From contig VIGQ01001802.1 in assembly GCA_009663005.1 (NCBI GenBank), positions 22,501 through 39,946 of the forward strand: 17,446 nucleotides of DNA. The letters are read 5' to 3'. The notes below the pieces were generated by a model. That model ran no database searches, was not told the DNA's origin, and worked only from the letters and a program-made list of their open reading frames with translations. The stretch is from Actinidia chinensis (taxonomy: Eukaryota; Streptophyta; Magnoliopsida; Ericales; Actinidiaceae). Of the stretch, positions 8,906 through 17,446 are shown piece by piece. The number at the start of each line of letters is the position of its first letter. Positions within the stretch are counted from its first letter, which is position 1. The position numbers and the translations under genes were made by a program.

Positions 8906-9339
8906 GTGAAGATAAAAATTGATGAATGTCTTTAATAGTAACCGTATTAAAATTTTAAGACGTAAAAACTATAAGATTTAATTTCTCGAGAAAGAATGAA
9001 AAAAATGATAATTTTTTCAAATAAAGTAAGATTAGAGTCCCTAAACAAAGGAAATCTGACGACAGAATGGTGGGGTCACACGTTCTATTGACTGTATTCA
9101 CTCCTTGCACTCGTAGTCGACTTTGTGACAGTCAATATCACGTAGACTTCCCAGTAATTTCCTACATCTACATTTTTGGTATTGTTTACTCGATTAATTA
9201 GCTAAAATTTTTGTTTTTAAAATTTTTTATATATATATTTTCGCAGCGGTCAGGTGAGAGAATGATAGTAGTCAAATCCGGTACGAGTAAAAAATGATTT
9301 GGATACATACAGGTAATTTAATTTGAATAAAAAATTATG
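8906..9339. other. AT-rich spacer, no gene seen
   Basis: The sequence is mixed between 9060 and 9180 and otherwise A/T-rich. I see no coding frame or terminal repeats. It separates the inverted repeat from copy 2 of the large duplication. Confidence 0.5.
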
Positions 9340-10070
9340 ATAAAAAATTCGGCATAAAAAAATAAAAATAAAAAAACTTGAAATTTGAAAGCAAAAAAGA
9401 AAAATATATACAAGATAAAGTGACATAAGAATATATGTATATAGAAATAACGAAGAGATACATTACTACAAAATGAGAACCAAATTAAAAAATATAGTGA
9501 TTTTAAAAAAATATGCTACTTTGAGAGAAATGAAAAAAAAAATGGTGTTTTCGTTCTTTTGGGTGTAAGATCCACTAAAAAATTATTAAATAAGTTCAAA
9601 ATATGCCAAGTTTCTAGGAGTTTTTAGCCATTGGATCACAACCCACGTGAACCATCCCACACCTTTGAGAAAAAAAAAGTGATATTTTTTTTTTAAAAAA
9701 AATAATCTCAAGTGAAATCTCTAAAAAAATAATCTCATTGAAATCTCAACTATTGGATTAATTCATAGATCCCACATTATCAACCAATCCAAGTAACTCA
9801 CCATTTGACTTGTGGTATAATAGAATATACATATGTTATCATTTTTTAGCCTTTCTCATAAATTAATATTTGCACTCCTAATTAGGATAGATATAGATAC
9901 ATAGACAAACCGGATAGGATGTCTTCAATCTAAGGCATTAATCCAACCTCGCAAAAAAAAAAAAAAACTCTGTTTTGTATGATATTATCATCGTTCATCT
10001 ATAATATTTGATATATCAATTTATATGTTGATCTAACTAAGAGATCTATTAACTTTTTTTTTTCTTTTTT

Positions 10071-10385
10071 TTAAGCACTCATCATCGAACAGATCCAGTG
10101 ACGCAGAGAGAGCACTACTAAGCAATAAAGCCAAAAATGCTCCTGAGAATACCCAGGTTACATTTTAGGAAACAGAAGAGAAACGAGCAGAACAAAATTG
10201 AAACAGAGTGAAGTGTATTTTAAACGAAAAGATGACTTTCTGATAGACGGGAGAGAAAGAGAAATTACCCTTCGACTACAACTTTATTTGGCTAAGATGG
10301 CAGGATGTCGCCGAGCCGCTGACTCATCTATGAATCAATTAGAGCAAGATCAATGGCCCATACTTCATATGTTTGAGCATATTCG
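10071..10385 (-). pseudogene. Possible 5' end of a small intron-bearing gene (copy 2), unrecognised
   Basis: This is the counterpart of 748-1060. On the minus strand the donor gaagg|gtaatt lies at 10269/10268 and the acceptor attctcag|gagc at 10143. They enclose a 126-bp intron-like segment that is shorter than in copy 1 because of an internal deletion. The second exon-like stretch reads SGAFLALLLSSALSASLDLF and then DDECL. Compared with copy 1 it has three replacements and at least two silent changes and no indel over 25 codons. That is mild support for past coding constraint. No complete frame is seen. Confidence 0.28.
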
Positions 10386-10734
10386 GGAGGGAGAAGAAGA
10401 GAGAGAGAGAAGTTAAGTTTTAGCAATTTCCCCAAGTTTTTGTTATTAAGTATTTTGTAAAAGGAGATGGCTCTTTTAAGGGTCATAGTTTGTCTTATTA
10501 AATATCTGTTTAGTAATATTTAAAAATTATTTTTTTTTTAAAAGAATTCACTGACCTCTTTTTTAGATTGTCTTTAATATACAAATCAAATCCTGTTATT
10601 TTAAAAATTACAAGGAAATTTTCCGGAGGTTGAAAAATTATCTTCCCAACCCTGACAAAAAACCACTTTTCTGTTCTCTTCCATTTTTCTTATACATTAC
10701 CAAAATGCCCCCCACTCTGCTCTCCCTCTCATCC

Positions 10735-11155
10735 ATCCACTCTCTCTCTCCCCGTCTGTCTCTCTTTTTACACCCTTTTCTTTTTCTTTTTCCTTTTTAC
10801 TTTTTCCTTCTCCTTTTTGTTCCTCTTTTTTGCTTCCTTTTTTCCCCTCCCCCCCTGCCCTTTCTTTTTTGTTCGTTTTTCTTTTTTCTTTTTGGCCTCT
10901 TCTCTTTTTTCTTTTTTTCCTTTTTCTCCTTCTTTTTTCCTTTACTCCCCTTCCTTCCTCTTTTTTCCTCCCCCATAACTTTCTCTTTTTTTTCTTTTCT
11001 TGTTTTTTCTCCCTCATTCTCTTTTTTTCTTTTTTTCCTTTTTTCTTCGTCTTTTTTTTCCTCCCCCTTTGCTTCCTTTTTTCCCCCCCCCATTTGGCTC
11101 CGTTTTTTTGCTCCTTTTTCTTTTTTTTTGTCCTTATTCTTTTTCCCCCCCTAAT
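10735..11155. repeat. Extreme polypyrimidine tract, about 420 bp
   Basis: The plus strand is almost entirely C and T, with only scattered purines. It is built of T runs separated by CC or CCCC blocks. Two similar stretches with tttgcttccttttttccc lie near 10828 and 11068, hinting at an internal duplication of about 240 bp. Long open frames on both strands here encode only Phe/Leu/Ser/Pro or Lys/Arg/Glu runs and are artefacts of composition. Such homopyrimidine DNA can form triplex structures in principle; nothing in the sequence shows that it does. Confidence 0.93.
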
Positions 11156-11189
11156 AATAATAAACACATAATATAAAATAAAAAATAAA

Positions 11190-11640
11190 AGGGTACGAAA
11201 AAATAATACAAAAATAAAAAATGTGATTCATTTATGTTAAAAAAAATAATCAAAGGGTATTAAAATAATAATAATAAAAAGTAAAATAAAAAAATAGAAT
11301 AGTGACAAAAAGAAAATACAAAATAAAAAAAAAAGGATTCATTTTGTTGTTAAAAAATTAATCAGGGTAATTAAATAAAAAAATAATAATAAAAAATTAA
11401 AAATTAGAAGAGTACAACAAAGAAAAAAAGAAACAATAAATTTATTTTGTGTTAAAAAATTACTCAATAGTATTAAAAAATAGGATCAAAATTAAAAATA
11501 AAAAAATAGAATAGTACAAAAATAAAAAAGGTAAAAAAGAATAACAAAAAAGGAATTTTTTTTTGTTAAAAAAAAAATTAATCAAAGAGTAATTAAAAAA
11601 AATTTCATAAAAAGTAAAAAAAATAAAGTACAAGGTGCAA
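11190..11640. repeat. Degenerate A-rich tandem array, about four units of 100-115 bp
   Basis: A unit containing gtac followed by A-rich sequence, then gattcattttgttgttaaa and aattaatcaaagggtaatt, recurs. gtac-like anchors lie near 11193, 11302, 11412, 11514 and 11628. gattcatt-like anchors lie near 11225, 11336, 11438 and 11552. Spacing is 102-114 bp. The array lies in the loop of the foldback element between the pyrimidine tract and the right arm. It has no coding potential. Confidence 0.7.
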
Positions 11641-12837
11641 AATACAGAGCCTGAATGGATTAGAGAGAGAAAAGGGGGGGCATTTTTTGGTAAGTTTTAC
11701 AGGAAAAAATAGAAAAGTGGTGTTCCAGGGTTGGAGGATATTGTTTGCAAACCTCAGAGGAGGTCACTGTAATTTTTTTTAAAAACGTCAGGGGTCTTTG
11801 GTGGTATTAAAGGCAAACCTCAGGAGAGGTCAGTGTAATTCTCTCAAATTTTTTTTAAGAGTGTACTCAAAAAAGTCAAGATTTTTGACTTTTTTAATTT
11901 TTCTTGTGCTTTATTTGACTGAAAAAATAAAAAATATTACTTGACTGCATTTTTGTTGCTTATACCCTTAAAAAAATAGTCGAAAAAATTGTTATCAAAC
12001 GTATCCTCACTTATATTAAAAGTGCTTGTTTTTTTTTCTCTTACAATTTGTGTTACAGTGGTTTATCAGTAAACAACAATTTTGAATAAAATTTTACATT
12101 TTAAGATTAGTCAAATCAAGTGAATCGAAAAAGTATAAATTTAATTAAAAAAACAAATAAAATCTATTATTAAAATTGAAAAAAATTAAAACGCAAAAGC
12201 CAAAAATTCTAAAAAAAACAAAACAAAAAATTAAAAAATGCCTAACTCAAACTGCCTTACTGGGTCTTCTACTTCTTTTTTTTTTGTCAAATAGAGTCTA
12301 ATTTTTTTTTATTTTAATTTGTCTTCACTTGGCAATTTTTAGGAACCTAAAAAACTTCTGAAAGAAAAGGAATAGTACACAAATATTCCTAGGCGTGTGA
12401 GCTCTATATCGAGAACTAATAAAAAAATTAGGAAAGTTCCAGGAAGATCAAGATGTGGAGTCTACTTTTAATTGGCCCCTTAGGTCCCATTTCCCGTAAA
12501 CGACTCATTCAACCATTACTTTAACTTTGACGTTTCTTTGATAATTGTCATTGAATTCCCCGTGGTTTCAAAAAAAAATACAATATGCTAATTCTACCCG
12601 TAATTATAAAATTGTACTGACTTTCTTATTTTTAAATTTTTTTTTTTATGCATAAATAACAAGATTATTACCCTACATTTGTCACATTCTTTTCCATTAT
12701 TGTCAACATTGTTTTCATTGAGAAAATTTGTACATACAGAAATGACCGAAAGATGGTCTTACCTTTATGGTCTTTTAAAGTATTTTTCTCAATATACCAA
12801 TTAAAATAAAATTAATATTCTCCTTTTTTGAAACACA

Positions 12838-12855
<18 letters not shown>

Positions 12856-12869
<14 letters not shown>

Positions 12870-13580
12870 TTATGAACAAATATTTTTTTTGTAAACATAA
12901 TTGATTCCGAATTAATTTATTTGGATCCATAATTGACGGGAAAAAGGAACATTGATTCCGAACATTGATATTTACAATTCTTTTTTAGAAATTACATATT
13001 GACATAGAGTTTTGAGAATTGTATTAACCCTATATTTTTAAAAATTATAGTTTATGAGCCTTGGTCATGCCGTTGTAGACCTGACCTTGATCGTGTTTTG
13101 AGTTGAGAGAATGACCTTAAGTAAGCATCCGTCTGTGACTGGCCTTTGTTGATAACTGGTCGGCCTTTAGGCATTTGTCCTCGGCTTATGCGTGACACTA
13201 CTTTGCCTTTTGTCTACTCCTGCTCGTAGTGGGGGGAATATGAATGGGTCGACTACTCCTATATTGTAGATCGTGCATACCGTTTAGGTTTCGAGGGCCG
13301 CTACCTTCAAACTCTTCTCTTGCCTAGACTGCTCCCTGCTTAGGGGTGCACCCTTAGAACATAATATTCCTTGCCACCTGGAACCCCTTCTAGTAGGCAC
13401 GACCCTTAAACCTCTGCTACGGGCTCGCCCCCTTGACCCCAGAGTACCACTGAGTGTAACAGGTGTTAACTGGTTTGTGGTGTGATGCTGTTTAGATTAT
13501 TTATCTATTCACATTTCGATACTCTGTGAAATGCAATACATTTAGATGCGATTGATCTTATTCAAGAAATAAAATTACCT
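12856..13580. other. Region before gag, possibly decayed 5' LTR and leader
   Basis: Positions 12856-13040 are AT-rich. Positions 13040-13450 become more balanced in composition, with stretches such as gggctcgcccccttgacccc, and have no open frame. Positions 13450-13580 are AT-rich and lead straight into the gag relic, as the untranslated leader of a Copia element would. I could not find a primer-binding site (for example tggtatcagagc) or clear LTR edges. Assignment to the 5' LTR and leader rests on position only. Confidence 0.35.
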
Positions 13581-14480
13581 ATGTTGAGACAAATACTCAG
13601 AATCAAAATTTAGTTGTCAAGAAAGCTGCAGCTCCTACCCCTGTTGGTCGCCTCAATATCGATATCTCATGTGGACAACTGGGAAATTTGGGTGTAGGCA
13701 CCGATTTCAACGATGGTTGAGAAGTAATGTTCTAGCTCATCAATCTAAACTCGTTGGGTGGCTTGATAGAGGAAGCTCCCATTATTGCTGAGAATAGACT
13801 GTAATTAGAAGTGGGTGTCTTTGATCACTGAAAACGCTGATTCTACTATGCAACACTATGTTTCTTAATACCTTGGAGTACTTTTGTACGCTTCGTACAA
13901 GTAGGCAAAAATCCTGCAAAGGAACTGTTAGAGGCCTTAGAAAATAAGTACAAGATCAAGGGGGTTTGGGTCTAAGAAGTTTATTGTGGGCCGCTTCGCT
14001 AACTATTTGATGGTGGACAACTAAATCGGTGACAGTTTCAGTTCTAGGAGTTTCAGTTCGCATAAATGAAATCATAGCAAAGGAAATGTTAGAGTGAGGC
14101 ATTCTTGGTGGCTGCAGTCCACCCAAGCTCTCTGAGACGTGAAAATAGTTCAGGAGCCATCTCATGTTTTAAAATAAGAATATGACATTAGAAGCTATTT
14201 TGAGGAGGAAAATCATGCAAAAAACAAAAGTGTCAAGACTTTTTACGTGGCTAATGCTAACATGGTGGAGCATAATCAGTTTTCGAATGGGAGTAAGTCG
14301 AAGGACAAGTGGTTTAATAACTAGAAGGGCAAATGTGTCAATCTGGGAATGAGAGGGTAGTGTTGTGAAAAAGCTTAAAGATAAAGTTTTCAAGGCACAT
14401 GCTTTAATTGTAACAAGTTTTGCATCGTGCTTTCTAATGCTAAAAAACGGATGAAGTCCGCGCTCAAACATATATGACTA
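13581..14480 (+). pseudogene. Copia-type retrotransposon gag relic (UBN2/gag domain, zinc knuckle)
   Basis: Gag packages element RNA in cytoplasmic virus-like particles. The relic shows ordered Copia gag landmarks in shifting frames. An N-terminal AAAPTPVGRL stretch lies near 13629-13660. A GTDF...RW patch lies near 13698-13717 (family: GTNFKRW). KELLEALENKYKIK lies near 13917-13958 (family: ELWEALEKKYK). VANANMVEHNQ lies near 14245-14279. A CCHC zinc knuckle starts at 14400 with CFNCNK; its H and final C codons (14423 and 14438) follow in another frame, one base short, with a stop between them. An ATG at 13581 sits one base out of frame with the N-terminal stretch. Many stops and frameshifts make it non-functional. 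No protease, integrase or reverse transcriptase motif follows: after about 14500 the frame is lost, and at 14701 another LTR begins. Only gag survives here. Confidence 0.82.
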
Positions 14481-14700
14481 TGTAGTCAGTCCGGAAATGT
14501 CTTCTGATAATCATTTCATGAGATAAATCTCCACTTACCAAGGAAAGCGAGGGAAGCTATCAAATGTTGAGCTTCTCGTTTTATTGGGAGTTTGATGTAC
14601 TTGATGAGTTGTACAAGGTCCGACATAACCAACACAGTGAGCATACTGAGTTGGTACACGAGTAATCTAAGAAGTAATCACTGGAAGATGATAGCAAGGT

Positions 14701-16595
14701 TGTCACGACCTGACCCGTTACACACTGGGTCCTACCAATAATACAAGTGCTACGTGATCGGCTAGTGAAATTCCATCTCACTAAAGCCTTTCTAACTAAC
14801 TCAGTTCAGGAATTTACTAATATCATTCAACATACATTACTTGAACGAAATACATGCGGAAGTACTAAATAAAATAAAGCTGACTTGGTCACTACATTTC
14901 AACTGAATGCAAAATATACAATTATCGACATGATTTCGATCACAAAAATAAACACGATCAGACCTAACAAACTAACTGGCAACAAGAGACCGTCCCAACA
15001 ACTACTGTATCAATTTAACTATACAATTTTCAAAGTATACAAAGAGTTCAAAACATAAAAGTCCCTATACTATCACATCGTCCAAGACTATCAAAAACTC
15101 AACACCTAAAGGTCACCTGCCTCATCGCATCCCCCCTCATTTCCATCACCTGAAATGAGTTACGTTCGACAGAAGTCTTAGTCACTAGGCTAATGTAGTC
15201 AGGTTATATAAAATATTACATCACCATGAGAATATTGAAAAATCACAGGTTCATTTCAAAAATAAGAAAGAATCCCTTTTTGTCAATCCATGCTCAACTA
15301 GGCACATTGACTATAATCAATATAAAATAAAAATCAATCCTCCACGGGACTCATGGCTCAGTACGCCAACTATATATCACAAGTTTTAAATGCAATTACG
15401 ATTGACAATTTGCACACCCTAACCGTTCAAACGAACATCAAAACTAGGGAACGACCCTAAACCTTTGTTAATGAATTCTCTCCCACATCTCTGGTCATGA
15501 TCTCCTTATTAACAAATCATCACGCTATATTTCCTCCCAAACGCAAAGGCAGCGTATTAATTAATGTGTCGACTTAAAACCTATTTTCACAAATTAATTT
15601 TTAATCATTTCATGGTATCACAATGCAAAGCATACTTTTAACATAAAACATTCAGTTTTTAAACACAACCATGCTTTTAAAACATAAAATAAATTATTTT
15701 TCTTCTATGTACATACATAACAAGACGCACCTTGTGCTTAATTAACCCTGCGTTCTTTCTTTTCTTTAACCTCTATTCCTTTCCGTTTTTTTTTTTTTGT
15801 TTTTCCTTTCTATTTCTTTGCTTTCCTTCCAGTTCTTCTTTCCTTCTGTTTCCTTTCCCTTCCTTTCTTTCGTTTCCTTCAACCTAAGTATACTTAGATA
15901 TATTTATAAATCACGCCTTGTCGTAGAAATGGTCACCTATGCTATGACAAGGCCAATTCAATTGGGTATAATTACACTTTAGCCCCTTTAAATTTTTAAA
16001 TAATTATATTTCTTCATATAAACTTAATATCCTCTTAACTTTATCCCGAAAGTTATGAATCTTTTCAATTTAACCCCAAAATATATTAATAGATCATTTG
16101 AATCCAACGTATCAGCACGTTTCCTCTCATGCACGCACCCGGTGTCCACAACGTGTCCGCATTTCGTATTCGTTTTTTTCCTAACTTTAATCATTTATTG
16201 TGAAAAGTATAGTGGCAGTTAAATTAAAATAAAATTACTTCGATTTCGTGGCTTGGGGATTACTCCGTGTTGACGTACCTCTTTTCCGGGTACCCAACGT
16301 AGCACAGTTCACAATGTCCCGTCCCTTGTCTTCTGGTAAATTTGATAGTTCTCACAGAGAAAGATTCAAAGGCAAAAACTACCCTATCATATGCCATGAA
16401 TTTTCATTCTGTCTCTCCATTCTCTCTAGTCATCGTGTACGCTGTTCGGTTGCCTTCAATTCATTCAGGGGGGATTGTTGAAAATTTACTTTTGGTATGA
16501 ATGAAGTGGGGCACTCGGAGGGTCTTTCGAGATAACCGAACTGTCACCTCCGGGTTCGTCGAACCTAACGAACACTTAAAGGGGAGGGCGTTACA
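14701..16595 (-). mobile_element. Long Gypsy-type LTR, minus orientation
   Basis: Read on the minus strand, the block begins TGTAACGCCCTCCCC (from 16595) and ends GTAACGGGTCAGGTCGTGACA (to 14701), end motifs I associate with plant Ty3/Gypsy LTRs. A TATAAATA box lies at 15908-15901. A purine-rich leader follows downstream, complementary to the pyrimidine run at 15785-15890. U3 would be about 0.7 kb and R-U5 about 1.2 kb. It contains no coding region. The 5-bp flanks (aaggt on the left, accaa on the right) do not match, and no primer-binding site is adjacent. It may be a solo LTR made by recombination between elements, or one edge is misplaced. Chromovirus (Tekay/Del-like) affiliation is inferred from end motifs and length. 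Confidence 0.55.
15901..15908 (-). promoter_or_regulatory. TATA box of the minus-strand LTR
   Basis: TATAAATA on the minus strand, in context gtgatttataaatatatc. It precedes a strongly purine-rich transcript leader by about 30 bp, which matches LTR promoter layout. It is the best-placed TATA-like motif in this LTR. Confidence 0.45.
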
Positions 16596-17030
16596 ACCAA
16601 AGGCATCCGTTATTTCCTCTTGAATTAGGAGATTATGGCAATTAAATGATTGCCAATTCCGTGTATTTATTTCAGGAACCCATTGGTCACTTTGTTTTCT
16701 ATATATTCAGCTATTCTTGTATTGTACGAGATACTCGGAAACACAACACAAAGTTTTATACTTCTGTTTTTTTGTTTGTTTTTTTTAGAGAGAGACAAAT
16801 GTAGATTCAAGCTCGCCAATGCTTAGCTCGGTGGTATTCCGACATACGCGGTTTATCCATTTTATCTTGGGAGGAAGACGTTGGCAAAGTTTATAACACC
16901 CTAGGTAGGCGACAAATCTTTTTTAAAGAGACTGTGATTTTTTTACTTCGGCTTTAATCTGTTGTGTATCATCCACTTTTAGTTATTTTTTGTATTTGTA
17001 TCCATATTTGATCAATGAAACCTAATTTTT
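16596..17030 (+). mobile_element. LTR-like sequence, possibly the remaining 3' LTR of the Copia element
   Basis: The sequence aggagattatggcaattaaa, then tatatattc, then ttgtattgtacgagatac and acacaacac resembles the U3-R layout of plant Copia LTRs: an AT-rich TATA-like stretch followed by a short CA-rich run. U5-like sequence follows to about 17030. It is in the same orientation as the gag relic, but no pol lies between them. I cannot place either edge, and I find no clear matching 5' LTR at 13040-13580. Confidence 0.35.
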
Positions 17031-17446
17031 TTGAATTCTATATTTGCCCGTATTATTGCTACACCTTGACGTACTTGTTAAGCTATTAAGTTTTTCAAAC
17101 AAAATTTGAACAATTTATACTTGGCTCTTAAGCAGATAATGTGTAAAAATTAAGTTATTCAAGTCGGCTTGTGATCAGTTCGATTAAAACTCGTTTGAGT
17201 TCAATTCGCTTGATAAACAAGCTAAAGTCAAACCAATTTTTTAAACTCGTTAAATTTATAAACTAAGGATGAGCATTCTACTGTTCGCCTTGTTTGCTTG
17301 TTTTATCACCCCTAACTACCTCTTATGTGAGTATTGAATAAGTTAGGCCCCATTGTGAATTTAAGTTTTTTTAACTCTTCAATTTTTTTTGAGTTTTTTT
17401 TTAGTAAAAAAGTTTATAACTTGATCAAAATTTATATTTTTATGGT
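17031..17446. other. AT-rich end of window with a decayed dispersed repeat
   Basis: Positions about 17160-17330 contain gttcgattaaaactcgttt, gcttgataaacaagctaaa, ggatgagcattc and cacccctaacta. These resemble the aaactcgttt / aaacaagc / ggatgagcatt phrases of common plant intergenic repeats, but I cannot name the family. No gene is seen. Confidence 0.35.

Larger units (their letters stand above)
10543..11843. mobile_element. Foldback-type element with inverted arms of about 200 bp
   Basis: The left arm (about 10543-10740) and right arm (about 11645-11843) are inverted copies. Left agaattcactgacctctt pairs with right gagaggtcagtgtaattctc. Left tcccaaccctg pairs with right ccagggttgg. Left ccacttttctgttct pairs with right agaaaagtgg. 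Left ttaccaaaatgcccccc pairs with right ggggggcattttttggtaa. The right arm carries a subterminal direct repeat of aacctcag...aggtca(c/g)tgtaatt about 65 bp apart (near 11750 and 11816). The loop contains a pyrimidine tract and an A-rich tandem array and encodes nothing credible. I know motifs of the form CTGACCTCCCCTGAGGTTT from plant repeats generally, but cannot name the family. Confidence 0.78.
10503..12008. mobile_element. Nested insertion: hAT-like MITE interrupted by a foldback element
   Basis: The block is absent from copy 1 of the duplication, which serves as an empty site near 1180-1195. The left end atctgtttagtaatattt and the right end (read in reverse, atacgtttgataacaatt) form short imperfect terminal inverted repeats. 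Flanks cttattaaa (10494-10502) and cttatattaa (12010-12019) look like a diverged target duplication. The right part contains a perfect hairpin at 11869-11895, with arms aaaaaagtcaa and ttgactttttt, a feature often seen in hAT-type MITEs. The left part is only about 40 bp because a second element (10543-11843) sits inside. No transposase frame is present, so both are non-autonomous. The hAT assignment is inferred from end shape. Confidence 0.65.
9340..12855. repeat. Large dispersed duplication, copy 2 (interrupted)
   Basis: This is the partner of 1-1945 in direct orientation, about 2 kb once the insertion at 10503-12008 is removed. The left limit is fuzzy. The right limit is near the paired aatttatttataaatta and catttatttataagca (about 12838 and 1928). 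It differs from copy 1 by a short tandem duplication of about 27 bp around 9701-9747, a deletion of about 33 bp just outside the exon-like frame near 10150, and shorter microsatellites. Homology continues cleanly on both sides of the insertion, from ggtcatag (10481) to gtgcttgttttttttt (12022). Confidence 0.8.

Noticed and set aside
10630..11171. Long open frames on both strands (up to 174 residues) in the pyrimidine tract
   Set aside because: They encode only Phe/Leu/Ser/Pro on one strand and Lys/Arg/Glu/Gly on the other, as any stop-poor homopyrimidine DNA would. They overlap in several frames at once.
11190..11640. CRISPR-like or origin-like array
   Set aside because: Units are long, degenerate and A-rich, with no short conserved repeat and unique spacer pattern. 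The context is a plant nuclear transposon.
13956..14471. Two minus-strand frames of 69 and 100 residues
   Set aside because: They are antisense shadows of the gag relic, whose plus-strand motifs are recognisable.
16466..16490. Copia-style polypurine tract followed by an LTR start (ggggggattgttgaaaa)
   Set aside because: It fits the Copia pattern, but it falls inside the block that reads as a Gypsy LTR U3 on the minus strand (TGTAACGCCC start at 16595). I could not recognise pol sequence upstream of it. I kept the Gypsy reading, and treat this as an unresolved alternative.
1..17446. tRNA, rRNA or other structured RNA genes
   Set aside because: I saw no A-box/B-box pairs in a plausible cloverleaf and no rRNA signature on either strand. 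A covariance-model scan would settle this.

Overview
The window looks like nuclear DNA of a flowering plant, probably a eudicot. It is AT-rich and microsatellite-rich, with GA/CT and TTC tracts and long A/T runs. Almost all of its long open frames are chance products of low complexity. Where genes or transposons can be recognised they are plant types: Ty3/Gypsy- and Copia-type LTR fragments, foldback/MITE-like elements, and an intron-bearing relic of a BMT5-like (DUF2431) methyltransferase gene. I cannot name the species. I see no intact, confidently functional protein gene, no tRNA or rRNA gene, and no CRISPR array.

Layout. Positions 1-1945 are one copy of a roughly 2 kb segment whose diverged second copy lies at about 9340-12855. 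A separated fragment of the same segment may survive at 4425-4490. Positions 2125-3598 look like a plus-strand solo LTR with a TATA box. Positions 3599-5270 are AT-rich spacer with a clean 36-bp tandem duplication. Positions 5275-6110 (minus strand) hold two exons of a decayed BMT5-like gene with the intron still in place. Positions 6111-7660 are AT-rich spacer. Positions 7667-8600 are a CpG- and GC-rich island with a telo-box, a 93-residue serine-rich reading frame and an imperfect tandem repeat of about 190-205 bp; this is the best candidate here for the 5' end of a real gene. Positions 8751-8905 hold a short inverted repeat.

The second copy of the large duplication was later interrupted by about 1.5 kb (10503-12008). 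The insert appears nested: a foldback element with arms of about 200 bp and an extreme pyrimidine tract in its loop sits inside a hAT-like MITE. Copy 1 supplies the empty site.

The right third (13040-17030) is retrotransposon debris. It contains a Copia gag pseudogene (about 13581-14480, plus strand), a minus-strand Gypsy-type LTR (14701-16595), and LTR-like sequence beyond it in the same orientation as the gag. The pol region that should lie between gag and the 3' LTR is absent.

I found no convincing undescribed biological system. The points most worth a second look are the foldback element with its paralogous empty site, the GC-rich tandem repeat beside the telo-box frame, and the exon-intron structure conserved between the two copies of the large duplication.
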